Shown one piece after another: positions 21,164-30,012 of a DNA stretch of 64,000 bases. The translations under genes and the position numbers were made by a program. The number at the start of each line of letters is the position of its first letter. The stretch's first letter is position 1. The notes beneath the pieces are model-generated. The model saw only the letters and a program-made list of their open reading frames with translations, was not told where the DNA came from and did not search any database. The DNA lies in contig NCGX01000001.1 in NCBI GenBank assembly GCA_002256995.1, positions 1-64,000 of the forward strand. Reading direction: 5' to 3'. Source of the stretch: Hydrogenophilales bacterium 16-64-40 (lineage in GTDB: Bacteria > Pseudomonadota > Gammaproteobacteria > Burkholderiales > Thiobacillaceae).

Positions 21164-21239
21164 GTCCCCATCGTCTAGAGGCCTAGGACACTACCCTTTC
21201 ACGGTAGGTACCGGGGTTCGAATCCCCGTGGGGACGCCA
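21164..21239 (+). tRNA. tRNA-Glu (TTC)
   Basis: 76 nt: acceptor GTCCCCA pairs with TGGGGAC, anticodon stem CTACC/GGTAG around loop CTTTCAC (anticodon TTC), T-arm CGGGGTTCGAATCCCCG, CCA encoded. Same strand as tRNA-Ala, 207 bp downstream. Confidence 0.96.
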
Positions 21240-21323
21240 CCTTACATTCGGTAAGGGGCACACAATCCAGTCTTTTCAGGACTGCGATCAAAAACTCAGT
21301 TGTAAAAAAGCGATGCAAAAAAT

Positions 21324-21350
21324 ATAGCGGCCAAAGCCGCTATTTTCTTT
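21324..21350 (+). terminator. intrinsic terminator after tRNA-Glu
   Basis: Perfect 8-bp stem ATAGCGGC-CAAA-GCCGCTAT followed by TTTCTTTT, about 85 bp after the tRNA. Confidence 0.85.
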
Positions 21351-21374
21351 TGTGCGCCGCGCACAGATCGAATG

Positions 21375-21450
21375 TGGTGCCCCGAAGACGAATCGAACGT
21401 CCGACCTACCCCTTAGGAGGGGGCCGCTCTATCCACTGAGCTACCGGGGC
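21375..21450 (-). tRNA. tRNA-Arg (CCT)
   Basis: 76 nt on the minus strand: acceptor GCCCCGG begins at 21450 and pairs with the 3' CCGGGGC-like arm (TTCGGGGC, one mismatch-tolerant end), anticodon stem GCCCC/GGGGT around loop CTCCTAA (anticodon CCT), and CCA encoded at 21375-21377. It is convergent with tRNA-Glu. Confidence 0.93.
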
Positions 21451-21526
21451 GTGGCGCGCATTGTACCGAATCACGCATGGATTACCGAACCGCGCCTGCC
21501 CCGCTATGATGCTGGCAGGAGAACAC

Positions 21527-22093
21527 ATGCTGAAACTGATGCTGGGCGGATTGGCGGCGCTGTTGCTGGTGGCGAGTGCGGTGCTGTGGATGCTGCGCCC
21601 CGGCGCGCAGCGGCTGGCGGGTGGCGCGGCGCCGGACTTCGCCTTGCCGGACCAGGACGGCCAGACCCATCGCCTGGGCGATTACGCCGGGCGCTGGCTG
21701 GTGCTGTATTTCTACCCCCGGGACGACACGCCGATTTGCACCCAGGAGGCCTGCCGCTTTCGCGACGACATCGGCATCCTGGGCGACCTCGACGCGGCGG
21801 TGGTCGGGGTCAGCCTCAATGACACCCGATCGCATGCCGACTTCGCCCGCAAGCACCAGTTGCCCTTTCCGCTGCTGTCGGACCCCGAGGGGAAAACGGC
21901 AGCCGCCTACGACAGCCTGCTGAACCTGGGCCTCATGCGCTTTGCGCGCCGCCGCACTTTCATCATCGCGCCGGACGGCCATATCGCGGCACGCTTTGAC
22001 AAGATCGACCCGGCAAGCCACGCGCAGGATGTGGCCCGCACCCTGCGGACCCTGCAACAGACGGCACGGCAAGCCCCGCTTCCAGCCAAATAA
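21527..22093 (+). CDS. peroxiredoxin, BCP/PrxQ type, membrane-anchored
   Basis: Thiol peroxidase that reduces H2O2 or organic peroxides. 188 residues from the ATG at 21527, chosen because AGGAG lies 5 nt upstream. An N-terminal hydrophobic segment (residues 3-22) is a membrane anchor or uncleaved signal, placing the domain on the periplasmic side. Peroxidatic C71 is in DDTPICTQEAC and resolving C76 is five residues on, the atypical 2-Cys arrangement of PrxQ. FYPRDD, GVSLNDTRSHADFARKHQL and the late R in RRRTFIIAPDG are family features. Confidence 0.92.
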   Translation: MLKLMLGGLAALLLVASAVLWMLRPGAQRLAGGAAPDFALPDQDGQTHRLGDYAGRWLVLYFYPRDDTPICTQEACRFRDDIGILGDLDAAVVGVSLNDTRSHADFARKHQLPFPLLSDPEGKTAAAYDSLLNLGLMRFARRRTFIIAPDGHIAARFDKIDPASHAQDVARTLRTLQQTARQAPLPAK

Positions 22094-22132
22094 TGGGCTA
22101 GATTCAAAAAATGATCTGATCAGAAGGCGTTC

Positions 22133-23344
22133 ATGCCACGACAACGCGCATTTTCCCTCACCACTGGCACGGCCTTCGTCGTGTTGATCGCCCTGATTTG
22201 CGGCCTGACCTTGAACGGCCTGCTGCAGTTGCAAGCGCTGGGCTCGCAGATACGCACGGTGGTCGAGCTCCACAACCGCAAGATCAATATCATCACCCAG
22301 ACCCAGGTGGCGGCACACCTTCGCACCGACAGCCTGTTCCGCATGGCGCTGGCCAACGATCCGTTCGAGCGCGATGCCTATTTCCATGAATTCAATCGCG
22401 CCGGCTTCCTGGTCGGAAGCGGGCGCAACGCCCTGCGCCAGATGGGACTCTCCGCGGCCGAGCAGCGCAGCTTCGACGCCCAGACCCGTCTGGTCAATAA
22501 CATCGAGTCAACACAAGCGCAGGTGATCGATCTGCTCAACGCAGAACGCAGCGCTGACGCGCACCGACTGCTGGTGCAGGAAGCCATTCCCATCCAGGAG
22601 GCCTTCAACCAGCAACTGGCCGATATGCGCAATCTTTATCTGCAGGACAACCTGTCTGCCCAGCAGTTGGCGCAGAAAACGTACCAGAACACCTTCTTAT
22701 TCACGCTGGTGTTCGGCATCTCGGCGATTGCCCTGGCGCTGCTGATCGCCTGGCGTACGCTGCGGGCGGCGAGCCTGAAGTCACGGCTGATCCGTGAACA
22801 GATGGCGGCGCTTGAACACTCGCGCGCAGCGCTACGCGAAGAGGCTACGCACGATCCGCTCACCGGGCTGGCCAATCGGCGGCTGTTTTATGACCGCTTG
22901 CACCAGGTGGTCCGCCACGCGCATCGCTACGGCGGCAAGGTGGGCATCCTGTATGTGGACCTGGACCGTTTCAAGGACATCAACGACCGGCTTGGTCACC
23001 ATGTGGGCGACGCCGTGCTGACCGAAGTGGCGAAACGCCTCACCGTCAACATTCGCGACTCCGATTCAGTTGCGCGTATAGGGGGCGACGAGTTCGTGAT
23101 GTTGCTGGAAGGGGTGCAGGGGCGGCAGGACTGCCTCGCCGCCGCGCACAAGATCGAGCAGGCGCTGAACGGGGAAACGAGTTTCTATGGCTTCAATGTC
23201 GAAATCGCGGCCAGTATCGGTCAGGCGCTGTACCCCGACGACGGCACCGACGAAGACGCCCTGATTCGCGCTGCCGACGCCTCCATGTACCGGGTCAAGT
23301 CCGGCTGCGAATCGGCGCAGCAGCACCGCCTGCCGTTTCAGTAA
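22133..23344 (+). CDS. membrane diguanylate cyclase with periplasmic four-helix sensor
   Basis: 403 residues. TM1 about 10-30, periplasmic helical domain 31-186 resembling the 4HB_MCP sensor (LRTDSLFRMALANDPFERDAYF and other amphipathic helices), TM2 187-207, a short coiled linker to about 235, then GGDEF domain 236-395. Active-site GGDEF at 317-321 is intact, DLDRFKDIND is at 276-285, and an I-site RDSD (308-311) lies five residues before it, so product inhibition is expected. Makes c-di-GMP. Ligand unknown. It follows the peroxiredoxin by 39 bp, which may hint at redox or stress sensing. Confidence 0.93.
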   Translation: MPRQRAFSLTTGTAFVVLIALICGLTLNGLLQLQALGSQIRTVVELHNRKINIITQTQVAAHLRTDSLFRMALANDPFERDAYFHEFNRAGFLVGSGRNALRQMGLSAAEQRSFDAQTRLVNNIESTQAQVIDLLNAERSADAHRLLVQEAIPIQEAFNQQLADMRNLYLQDNLSAQQLAQKTYQNTFLFTLVFGISAIALALLIAWRTLRAASLKSRLIREQMAALEHSRAALREEATHDPLTGLANRRLFYDRLHQVVRHAHRYGGKVGILYVDLDRFKDINDRLGHHVGDAVLTEVAKRLTVNIRDSDSVARIGGDEFVMLLEGVQGRQDCLAAAHKIEQALNGETSFYGFNVEIAASIGQALYPDDGTDEDALIRAADASMYRVKSGCESAQQHRLPFQ

Positions 23345-23352
23345 GCCGTGTG

Positions 23353-23928
23353 TCAATTCGGCTTGAGGCGCGCCGCCACGCGCTCGCGGCGCGCCTTGGC
23401 GCCCCATACCCACACGTACTGCATGCCGGAGGCCACGGCGATGACGAACACCGTCACAAACAAGGGCATACGCCAGTCGTCGAGCGCCAGCAGGCCGGCC
23501 AGTCCGCCCAGCACCAGCGCCAGCAGCGAAAACTCCGCAAACATGTGCGTCTTGCCAAGCCAGGTGGGGTGAATTTCAAGATGCCCGGCCAGCCCGCGGA
23601 AGCTCAGCGCGCCCAGCACGATGACGCTGTCGCGCAGCAGGATCGTCAGTGTCACCCACAGCGGGATCGCACCCGCCTGCGTCAGCATCACCAGCGTCAC
23701 CACGCCCAGCGCCTTGTCGGCGACGGTGTCGAGCGCGGCACCCAACTGCGTCATCTGGTTCAGCCAGCGCGCCAGCAGGCCGTCGAGTCCGTCCGACACC
23801 GCGGCGGCGAGGAACAGCCAGCAGGCCGCCTCCCAGCGCGCGTTTAGGATCAGCCAGCCCACCACCGGCACCGCGGCGATCCGCAGCAGGGTGATGACGT
23901 TGGGCAGGTTGAATACACGTTCGCGCAT
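23353..23928 (-). CDS. CDP-alcohol phosphatidyltransferase family protein (PgsA-like)
   Basis: 191 residues from the ATG at 23928 (MRERVFNLPNVITLLRI). The catalytic motif DGLDGLLARWLNQMTQLGAALD followed by TVADK carries the Mg2+ aspartates and sits between the first helix pair and four more helices. Probably makes phosphatidylglycerophosphate or a related polar lipid; with only about 190 residues it may not be the main pgsA. The upstream side is a MITE-like inverted repeat whose end lies 1-2 bp from the start codon, leaving no good ribosome-binding site, so expression may have been altered. Confidence 0.85.
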   Translation of the reverse strand: MRERVFNLPNVITLLRIAAVPVVGWLILNARWEAACWLFLAAAVSDGLDGLLARWLNQMTQLGAALDTVADKALGVVTLVMLTQAGAIPLWVTLTILLRDSVIVLGALSFRGLAGHLEIHPTWLGKTHMFAEFSLLALVLGGLAGLLALDDWRMPLFVTVFVIAVASGMQYVWVWGAKARRERVAARLKPN

Positions 23929-23929
23929 A

Positions 23930-24113
23930 TTGAACCCGGGTAATCCATTAGGCGGCACTGCGCGCCTGTGCGAGTGCTGGCGGCGGCTTTGCGGTCATTT
24001 TCGCCGCTTGCTCGGCGTCCATGGAACGACCATGGACTTCTCCCAAGCAACAAAACTGCCTCGCAAATCCGCTCGCCATCATCTCGCACCCTAATGAATT
24101 ATCCGGGTTCCAA
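23930..24113. mobile_element. MITE-like element with imperfect terminal inverted repeats
   Basis: About 184 bp. The left end (23930-23952, beginning TTGAACCCGGGTAATCCATT) and the right end (24090-24113, ending ATCCGGGTTCCAA) are inverted copies of about 23 bp with three differences. A perfect internal palindrome GTCCATGG-AACGA-CCATGGAC sits at 24017-24037. No transposase is encoded. It fills the whole gap between the phosphatidyltransferase start and the hrpA stop. No clear target duplication is visible, though CCCTAATGAAT / CCCTAATCAAT repeat at the right edge. Confidence 0.6.
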
Positions 24114-24119
24114 CCCTAA

Positions 24120-27100
24120 TCAATACAAGGGCTGTCTGGCAAGCTCGTTCCACAGCTTGTCGAGTCTTTTCGCCGACACCGGGTACGGCGTTTTCAGCTC
24201 CTGCGCGAACAGCGAAATGCGCAGTTCCTCCAGTTGCCAGCGGAAGTCCTCCAACGCGGCGGGCACCTCGCCCTTCACCTGGCCGCGCCGCGCCTGGTAC
24301 TTGTTCTGCAGCGTCAGCACGCCAGCCATGCCGCGCGAGTCGCGCTGCTCGGCGGCGGGCAGCTTCTCCAGCCGCTTGAGAATGCCCCGCAAGTAGCGCG
24401 GCAGGTCCTTCAGGTGCGTCCACGGCGTGGCGGTGATGAAGTCGGGGGGCAGCAGCGCGGCCAGGTGCGCAGTTTCGTCACGCATCGCGGCGGTGAACTG
24501 CGGCTTGGCGGCAAGGCGCGCCGTCACCTGCGCGTGCAGGTCGAGGATCTCGGCGACGTCGCGCAGCAGTGCCTGCTTCACCACTGAAATTTTCGGTTTG
24601 GCGCGCTCCTTCTGCTTGGCGAAGGCTTTCGCGTCGCGCGGGGTGTCGTCGTCGCCCAGCAGCGCGCGCGTGGCGATGGCATCGATGAGCGCGGCGCGCA
24701 GCTGCTCGGGGCTGCCGAAGCTGCGGTATTTCAGCGCCAGCGCGGTTTCGCGGGCGAGGTCCTTGTCGAGCTGCTTGAACTGGGCGGCCAGCGCGATCCG
24801 CAATAGCCGCACCACACCGCGGCGGGTCTCCATCGCGGCCACGTCGGGCGCGTCGAGCAGGCGCAGGTCGACGCTCTCGCCGTTGTCGACCAGCGCCGGA
24901 TAGCCGATCAGCTCGCGCCCGCCGCGCTTGAATTTCACCTGCTCCGGCAGGTCGCCGAAATTCCATTCGACCAGACCGGTGCGCTCGAACTCGCTGTCCT
25001 CGGCGCCGCCGCCATAGGTGATGCGCGCCGCCCCCCCGAGCTGCTGGCGCAGCGCGGCGAGATCGCGGCCACTGGCGAGTTCCTGCCCGCTGTCGTCGAT
25101 GACACTCACGTTCATGTGCAGATGGGCCGGCAGCTCGCCCTTCCATTCGTCGGGATGGATGTCGATGCCGCGCTTCTTGTGGATGAAGGCCGCCAGCGCA
25201 GCGGTCAGCGTCTGCTCGCCCGGCTTGGCCACCGAGAGGAAGGCCGTCACCGTGTCGGGCAGCGGAATCAGCGGGCGCCGCTTGTCCTTCGGCAGGGACT
25301 TCAGGAGCAGGGTGAGCTTTTCGCGGATGAGGCCGGGCACCAGCCAGTCGACCTGCGCCGGCTCGATGCGGTTGAGCAGGTACAGCGGCAGGTGCAGCGT
25401 CACGCCGTCGAGCGGATGACCGGGCTCGAAGCGGTACTTGAGCCTGCAGGTGACGCCGTCCACCGCCATGGTCTCGGGGAACAGCGCGTGGTCGGCGCCG
25501 AGCGCCTCGCCGAGAATATCCTCGCGCTTGAGGAACAGAATCTTCGGTTCGGCGGCCTCGGCCTCCGCACGCCATTTCTCGAACGCTGCGCCGTTGTGGA
25601 GATCGGCTGGGATGCGCGCGTCGAAGATGCGGAATATGCGCTCCTCGTCGAGCCACACGCCCGATTTTCTAGCCTTGTGTTCAAGGTCTTCGATTTCCTG
25701 GATCAGGGCGCGGTTGTGGGCGAACCACGGCGCGCGCGTGTCGTATTCGCCGGCCACCAGCGCGCCGCGGATGAACAGCTCGCGCGACAGCACCGGGTCG
25801 ATCGGGCCGTAGTGGATCTTGCGCCGCGGCACCAGGGTGATGCCGTACAGGCTCACCCGCTCGAACGCCACCACGCGCGCGCCGTCCTTTTCCCAGTGCG
25901 GCTCGATGAACATGCGGGTGAGCAGATGGCGGCCGGCAGCCTCGATCCATTCCGGCCGCACCTCGGCGACGGTGCGCGCGAGCAGCCGGCCGGTGTCGGT
26001 GAGCTCGGCGGCCATGATCCACTTCGGTGCCTTCTTCGCCAGCGCCGAGCCGGGGTGGATCGACAGCTTGATGCCGCGCGCGCCCTGGTAGTTGCCTTCG
26101 CCCGGCTTGGGGCGCGACTTCGCGTCGTCCGACTTGAAGCCGATGTTGCCCAACAGGCCCGTCAAGAGCGCTTGGTGGATGGTGTCGTAGCCGGCGTCCT
26201 TCTCGTTTTCACGCAGGCCGAGTTCGGCCATCTGCGCGTGCAGCTGACCGTGGATGTCGCGCCATTCGCGCATTCGCCGCGGCGACAGGAAATGGTCCTG
26301 CAACAGCGTCTGCAGCTGGCGGTTGGTCTTCTTGTGCTGCACCTGCTCCTCGTACCAGCGCCACAGCTTCAGCCAGCCCATGAAGTCGGAACGCTCGTCG
26401 GCGAACAGCTTGTGCTTCTCGTCGGCCGCCTGCGCGCGCTCCATCGGGCGGTCGCGCGGGTCCTGCACCGACAGGGCGCTGGCGATGATCAGCACCTCGC
26501 GCACGCAGCGCTGTTGTTCCGCCGCCAGCAGCATGCGGGCGATGCGCGGGTCGAGCGGCAGCTTGCCCAGCTTCTTGCCGATCGCGGTGAGCTGGCCGGC
26601 TTCGTCGAGCGCATGCAGCTCGGCCAGCAGCTGGTAGCCGTCGGTCACCAGGCGCGAACTGGGCGGATCGATGAAGGGGAAACCCACCACGTCGCCCAGG
26701 CCGAGCGTCTTCATGCGCAGGATGACGCCGGCGAGCGACGAGCGCAGCAGTTCGGGATCGGTGAAGCGCGGACGATTATTGAAGTCGGCCTCGTCGTAGA
26801 GGCGGATGCAGATGCCGTCGGCGACCCGGCCGCAGCGCCCGGCGCGCTGGTTGGCCGACGCCTGCGAGATCTTCTCGATCAAGAGCTGCTCGACCTTGTT
26901 GCGCGCCGAATAGCGCTTCACCCGCGCGTTGCCGGGGTCGATCACGTAGCGGATGCCCGGCACCGTGAGCGAGGTTTCCGCCACGTTGGTCGCCAGCACG
27001 ATGCGCCGCAGGGCGTTCGTCGGCTTGAAGATCGCGTCCTGCTCGGCGACCGACAGGCGGGAGAACAGCGGCAGGATTTCGGTACCGGGCGGATGGTGCT

Positions 27101-27911
27101 TTCTCAGCGCCTCGGCGGTGTCGCGGATCTCGCGCTCGCCGGGCAGGAACACCAGGATGTCGCCGGAGCCGAGCCGCGCCAGTTCGTCGGTGGCGTCGAG
27201 GATGGCGGCGATCTGGTCGGGGCCGTCGCGGTCCTTTTTCTCGCGTTCGCCCTTGGCCGGCGCGGCCGGCTCCTCGCGCTCGATCGGGCGCCAGCGGATT
27301 TCCACCGGATAGGTGCGCCCCGACACCTCGATCACCGGCGCATCGTTGAAGTGCTTCGAGAAGCGCTCGGCGTCGATGGTGGCCGAGGTGATCACCACGC
27401 GCAGGTCGTCGCGTTTTTCCACCAGCGTCTTCAGATAGCCCAGCAGGAAATCGATGTTGAGGCTGCGCTCGTGCGCCTCGTCGATGATGATGGTGTCGTA
27501 ACGCGACAGCAGGGGATCGCCCTGGCTTTCGGCCAGCAGGATGCCGTCGGTCATCACCTTGATCGCGGTGTCGTGGCGCACAGTGTCGGTGAAGCGCACC
27601 TTGTAGCCGACGATGCCGCCGAGCTCGCTGCCGAGCTCCTGCGCGATGCGCGCCGCCACCGAGCGCGCGGCGATGCGGCGCGGCTGGGTGCAGCCGATCA
27701 GCTTGCCGGGACGCGCCGCCTCTGACCCAAGCCGTGCTTCCATGCACATCTTGGGAATCTGCGTGGTCTTGCCCGAGCCGGTCTCGCCGCACAGGATCAG
27801 CACGCGGTTGGTCTTGAGCGCCGCAAGAATGTCGTCGCGGCGGGCGGAAACCGGCAGGTCGGGGTAGGTGATGTGCAAGGGCTTACTTGTTATGGATGTA
27901 TTTGGCGTCAT
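24120..27911 (-). CDS. hrpA: ATP-dependent RNA helicase HrpA
   Basis: DEAH-box helicase that rescues stalled or collided ribosomes in enterobacteria. 1263 residues, normal for HrpA. Walker A LCGETGSGKTTQIPK near residue 40, DEAH (IIIDEAHERSLNIDFLLGYL) near 145, SAT motif (VITSATID), helicase C motifs (TNVAETSLTVPGIRYVIDPG and QRAGRCGRV) and then the HA2/OB region. The long C-terminal domain is DUF3418, as expected for the HrpA branch. It overlaps the upstream CbiM-like gene by 29 bp. Confidence 0.96.
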   Translation of the reverse strand: MTPNTSITSKPLHITYPDLPVSARRDDILAALKTNRVLILCGETGSGKTTQIPKMCMEARLGSEAARPGKLIGCTQPRRIAARSVAARIAQELGSELGGIVGYKVRFTDTVRHDTAIKVMTDGILLAESQGDPLLSRYDTIIIDEAHERSLNIDFLLGYLKTLVEKRDDLRVVITSATIDAERFSKHFNDAPVIEVSGRTYPVEIRWRPIEREEPAAPAKGEREKKDRDGPDQIAAILDATDELARLGSGDILVFLPGEREIRDTAEALRKHHPPGTEILPLFSRLSVAEQDAIFKPTNALRRIVLATNVAETSLTVPGIRYVIDPGNARVKRYSARNKVEQLLIEKISQASANQRAGRCGRVADGICIRLYDEADFNNRPRFTDPELLRSSLAGVILRMKTLGLGDVVGFPFIDPPSSRLVTDGYQLLAELHALDEAGQLTAIGKKLGKLPLDPRIARMLLAAEQQRCVREVLIIASALSVQDPRDRPMERAQAADEKHKLFADERSDFMGWLKLWRWYEEQVQHKKTNRQLQTLLQDHFLSPRRMREWRDIHGQLHAQMAELGLRENEKDAGYDTIHQALLTGLLGNIGFKSDDAKSRPKPGEGNYQGARGIKLSIHPGSALAKKAPKWIMAAELTDTGRLLARTVAEVRPEWIEAAGRHLLTRMFIEPHWEKDGARVVAFERVSLYGITLVPRRKIHYGPIDPVLSRELFIRGALVAGEYDTRAPWFAHNRALIQEIEDLEHKARKSGVWLDEERIFRIFDARIPADLHNGAAFEKWRAEAEAAEPKILFLKREDILGEALGADHALFPETMAVDGVTCRLKYRFEPGHPLDGVTLHLPLYLLNRIEPAQVDWLVPGLIREKLTLLLKSLPKDKRRPLIPLPDTVTAFLSVAKPGEQTLTAALAAFIHKKRGIDIHPDEWKGELPAHLHMNVSVIDDSGQELASGRDLAALRQQLGGAARITYGGGAEDSEFERTGLVEWNFGDLPEQVKFKRGGRELIGYPALVDNGESVDLRLLDAPDVAAMETRRGVVRLLRIALAAQFKQLDKDLARETALALKYRSFGSPEQLRAALIDAIATRALLGDDDTPRDAKAFAKQKERAKPKISVVKQALLRDVAEILDLHAQVTARLAAKPQFTAAMRDETAHLAALLPPDFITATPWTHLKDLPRYLRGILKRLEKLPAAEQRDSRGMAGVLTLQNKYQARRGQVKGEVPAALEDFRWQLEELRISLFAQELKTPYPVSAKRLDKLWNELARQPLY

Positions 27912-28566
27912 CGAAGGTTTCCAGCCAGGCCGGCCGATACACCGCCATCACGGTGATCGCCATGCCGGTGGAAAAGGCCTCCGCCCAGCTGAGCATCAGC
28001 GTGGCATACGGCGTGTAGTGGGTGAGCAGGTAGTCGAGCGAATACGCGTCGGCAACGGTCATCAGCGCGGTGGTGGCGAGGCCGATTGCGGCCACCGACA
28101 GCGCCGCGCCGAAAAAGCCGTTGCCCAGCACGTAAACGAAGAAATGATTCGGCAGGCGGCGTTCCAGCAGGCGGAAAACGCCCCAGCTCACCGCTGCCGG
28201 CAGCGCCGCCGTCAACAGCGCATCGAAACCCAGCGCGCTCCAGCTGCCGCGCCCGAAGGCCGCGTTCGCCAGCAGGATCAGCACGCCGGCAAAGGTGGCG
28301 CGCCAGAAGCCGAACATCAGCGTCAGCGCCGCCACGCCATAAAAATGGAAGCTCAGACCCGGCTTGATGCCGGTGCGGATCTGCCACAGCGCCAGCACCA
28401 TCACCGTGGCGGCCAGAAACAGATTCAGCCGCGGCGGCTCGGCCAGACGGCGCCAGTCACCCGACATCAGCCAGCGCCAGGCCAGGAAGGCCAGCCCCAG
28501 CCAGCCGATCAGATAAAAGGATTCGGGCAACAGTGATGCGGACAGGCCCGGCGCGGTAAAATTCAT
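27883..28566 (-). CDS. CbiM-like energy-coupling factor transporter permease component
   Basis: 227 residues, about six membrane helices. The region FYGVAALTLMFGFWRATFAGVLILLANAAFG and the segment SWSALGFDALLTAALPAAVSWG resemble the CbiM/NikM permease family. It lacks the N-terminal MHIxxG metal-binding start of true CbiM (here FTAPGLSASLLPES), so cobalt or nickel specificity is doubtful. No CbiQ or CbiO partner is next to it. It overlaps hrpA by 29 bp. Confidence 0.7.
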   Translation of the reverse strand: MNFTAPGLSASLLPESFYLIGWLGLAFLAWRWLMSGDWRRLAEPPRLNLFLAATVMVLALWQIRTGIKPGLSFHFYGVAALTLMFGFWRATFAGVLILLANAAFGRGSWSALGFDALLTAALPAAVSWGVFRLLERRLPNHFFVYVLGNGFFGAALSVAAIGLATTALMTVADAYSLDYLLTHYTPYATLMLSWAEAFSTGMAITVMAVYRPAWLETFDDAKYIHNK

Positions 28567-28613
28567 GAGTGGATTTTACGCGATGCGCAGCCCCCTTTCT
28601 TCGAGTCCCAGCC

Positions 28614-29297
28614 ATGTCCGCCAGCCCTGTATCAAAATCTCCCAATGCCCCGCTCGGCGACGCCGAGATCGACGCGCTGGCCGACCTGGTCGACCTGATC
28701 GACGAGCGCACCGAGGTACCGATCTCGCTGGAGGGCCTCGACGGCTTCATCACCGCGCTGGCCTGCAGCCCGCGCGCGATCGCGCCCGAAGAGTTTTTCC
28801 CGGTGCTGCTCGACCGCCCTGACGGCCTCGCCACGGTGTTCGAAGACGCAGCCGACGAGGCGCGCTTTCTGGCGCTGTTCAATCGCCGCCGCAAGGAGAT
28901 CGAGCGCGCACTCGCCGCGCCGATCGAGAACCTCGCCGACCCCAAGGCGCTGTCGCCGCTGGTCATGGACTGGGACGGCCTGTTGGCCGAACTGCCGCCG
29001 GCCGAGGCCCGCCGTCTGCAGGACGCCGGCATTCCGCCCTACGCCCAGCTGTGGGCCGCCGGTTTCCTGCTGGCGGTGGAGCACTGGGAGGACGACTGGA
29101 CCCTGCCCCTCGGCAGCAAGGACGAAGCCTTCGTCGACGAGGTGCTCGATCCGTTCTATGTGCTGGCGGCACCGCTCGACGAACTCAGCCCCGAAGAACT
29201 GGCCGTCCGCCGCGAAGACCACCTCGCCCTCGCCCTCTGGGGCGCCTACGAACTGCGCGAATTCTGGCTCGACCGCGGCCAGGCCCCGCGTCACTGA
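28614..29297 (+). CDS. UPF0149 (YgfB/YecA-like) family protein
   Basis: 227 residues from the ATG at 28614; an upstream ATG at 28569 gives a tail unlike the family. Soluble, acidic, helical: SLEGLDGFITALACSPRAIAPEEFFPVL is the diagnostic UPF0149 start (LDGFLTALxxGP), followed later by YAQLWAAGFLLAVEHWEDDW. No C-terminal SEC-C zinc motif is present, so it is the YgfB-like rather than the YecA form. It heads a plus-strand pair with the HAD gene 8 bp on. Confidence 0.88.
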   Translation: MSASPVSKSPNAPLGDAEIDALADLVDLIDERTEVPISLEGLDGFITALACSPRAIAPEEFFPVLLDRPDGLATVFEDAADEARFLALFNRRRKEIERALAAPIENLADPKALSPLVMDWDGLLAELPPAEARRLQDAGIPPYAQLWAAGFLLAVEHWEDDWTLPLGSKDEAFVDEVLDPFYVLAAPLDELSPEELAVRREDHLALALWGAYELREFWLDRGQAPRH

Positions 29298-29305
29298 GCC
29301 CCAGA

Positions 29306-29971
29306 ATGAAACTCGTCCTGTTCGATCTCGACAACACCCTGCTCGCCGGCGACTCCGACTACGAGTGGGGGCAGTTCCTCATCGCCAAGGGCGCGGTCGA
29401 CGGTCCCCATTACGAAGCCAAGAACCGCGCCTTCTACGAGGACTACAAGGCCGGGGTGCTCGACATCTACGCCTTCCTCGCGTTTGCCCTGCGTCCGCTG
29501 GCCACCCACCCGCGCGCGCTGCTCGATGCCTGGCGCGCCGAATATATGGAGACGCGCGTCAAGCCGATGATCCCCCAGGCCGCGCGCGACCTAGTGAAGA
29601 AGCACCTCGACCAGGCCGACCTGGTTGCCGTCATCACCGCCACCAACAGCTACGTCACCAGCCCGATCGCGAGGGAATTCGGCATCCCCCACCTGATCGC
29701 CACCGATCCAGAGGAAATCGACGGCCGTTTCACCGGCGAAGTCGCCGGCACCCCGTGCTTTCGCGAGGGCAAGGTGGTCCGTCTGGAGCACTTTCTCGAA
29801 GCCCACGGCACCCGGCTGGACTGCCTCGATACCAGCTGGTTCTACAGCGACTCGCACAACGACCTGCCGCTGCTGGAAAAGGTCCGCCACCCGGTCGCGG
29901 TCGACCCCGACCCCACCCTGCTTGCCCATGCCGAGGCGCAGGGCTGGCCGGTGATTTCATTGCGTCACTAA
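29306..29971 (+). CDS. HAD-superfamily subfamily IB phosphatase (SerB-like)
   Basis: 221 residues from the ATG at 29306. The nucleophile motif is LVLFDLDNTLLAGDSD (residues 3-18), motif II is AVITATNSY, and motif IV is WFYSDSHNDLPLLEKV, with the two Mg2+ aspartates. A helical cap lies between motifs I and II. Members act on phosphoserine, phosphoethanolamine-like or histidinol phosphates; the substrate cannot be told from sequence. It starts 8 bp after the UPF0149 gene. Confidence 0.9.
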   Translation: MKLVLFDLDNTLLAGDSDYEWGQFLIAKGAVDGPHYEAKNRAFYEDYKAGVLDIYAFLAFALRPLATHPRALLDAWRAEYMETRVKPMIPQAARDLVKKHLDQADLVAVITATNSYVTSPIAREFGIPHLIATDPEEIDGRFTGEVAGTPCFREGKVVRLEHFLEAHGTRLDCLDTSWFYSDSHNDLPLLEKVRHPVAVDPDPTLLAHAEAQGWPVISLRH

Positions 29972-30012
29972 TATTGCAGATAATGCAGGCTGCTTTTTTG
30001 GATCGATCGCCC

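Noticed and set aside
25116-27725. 869-codon open frame opposite hrpA
   Set aside because: Antisense shadow of a helicase with all DEAH motifs.
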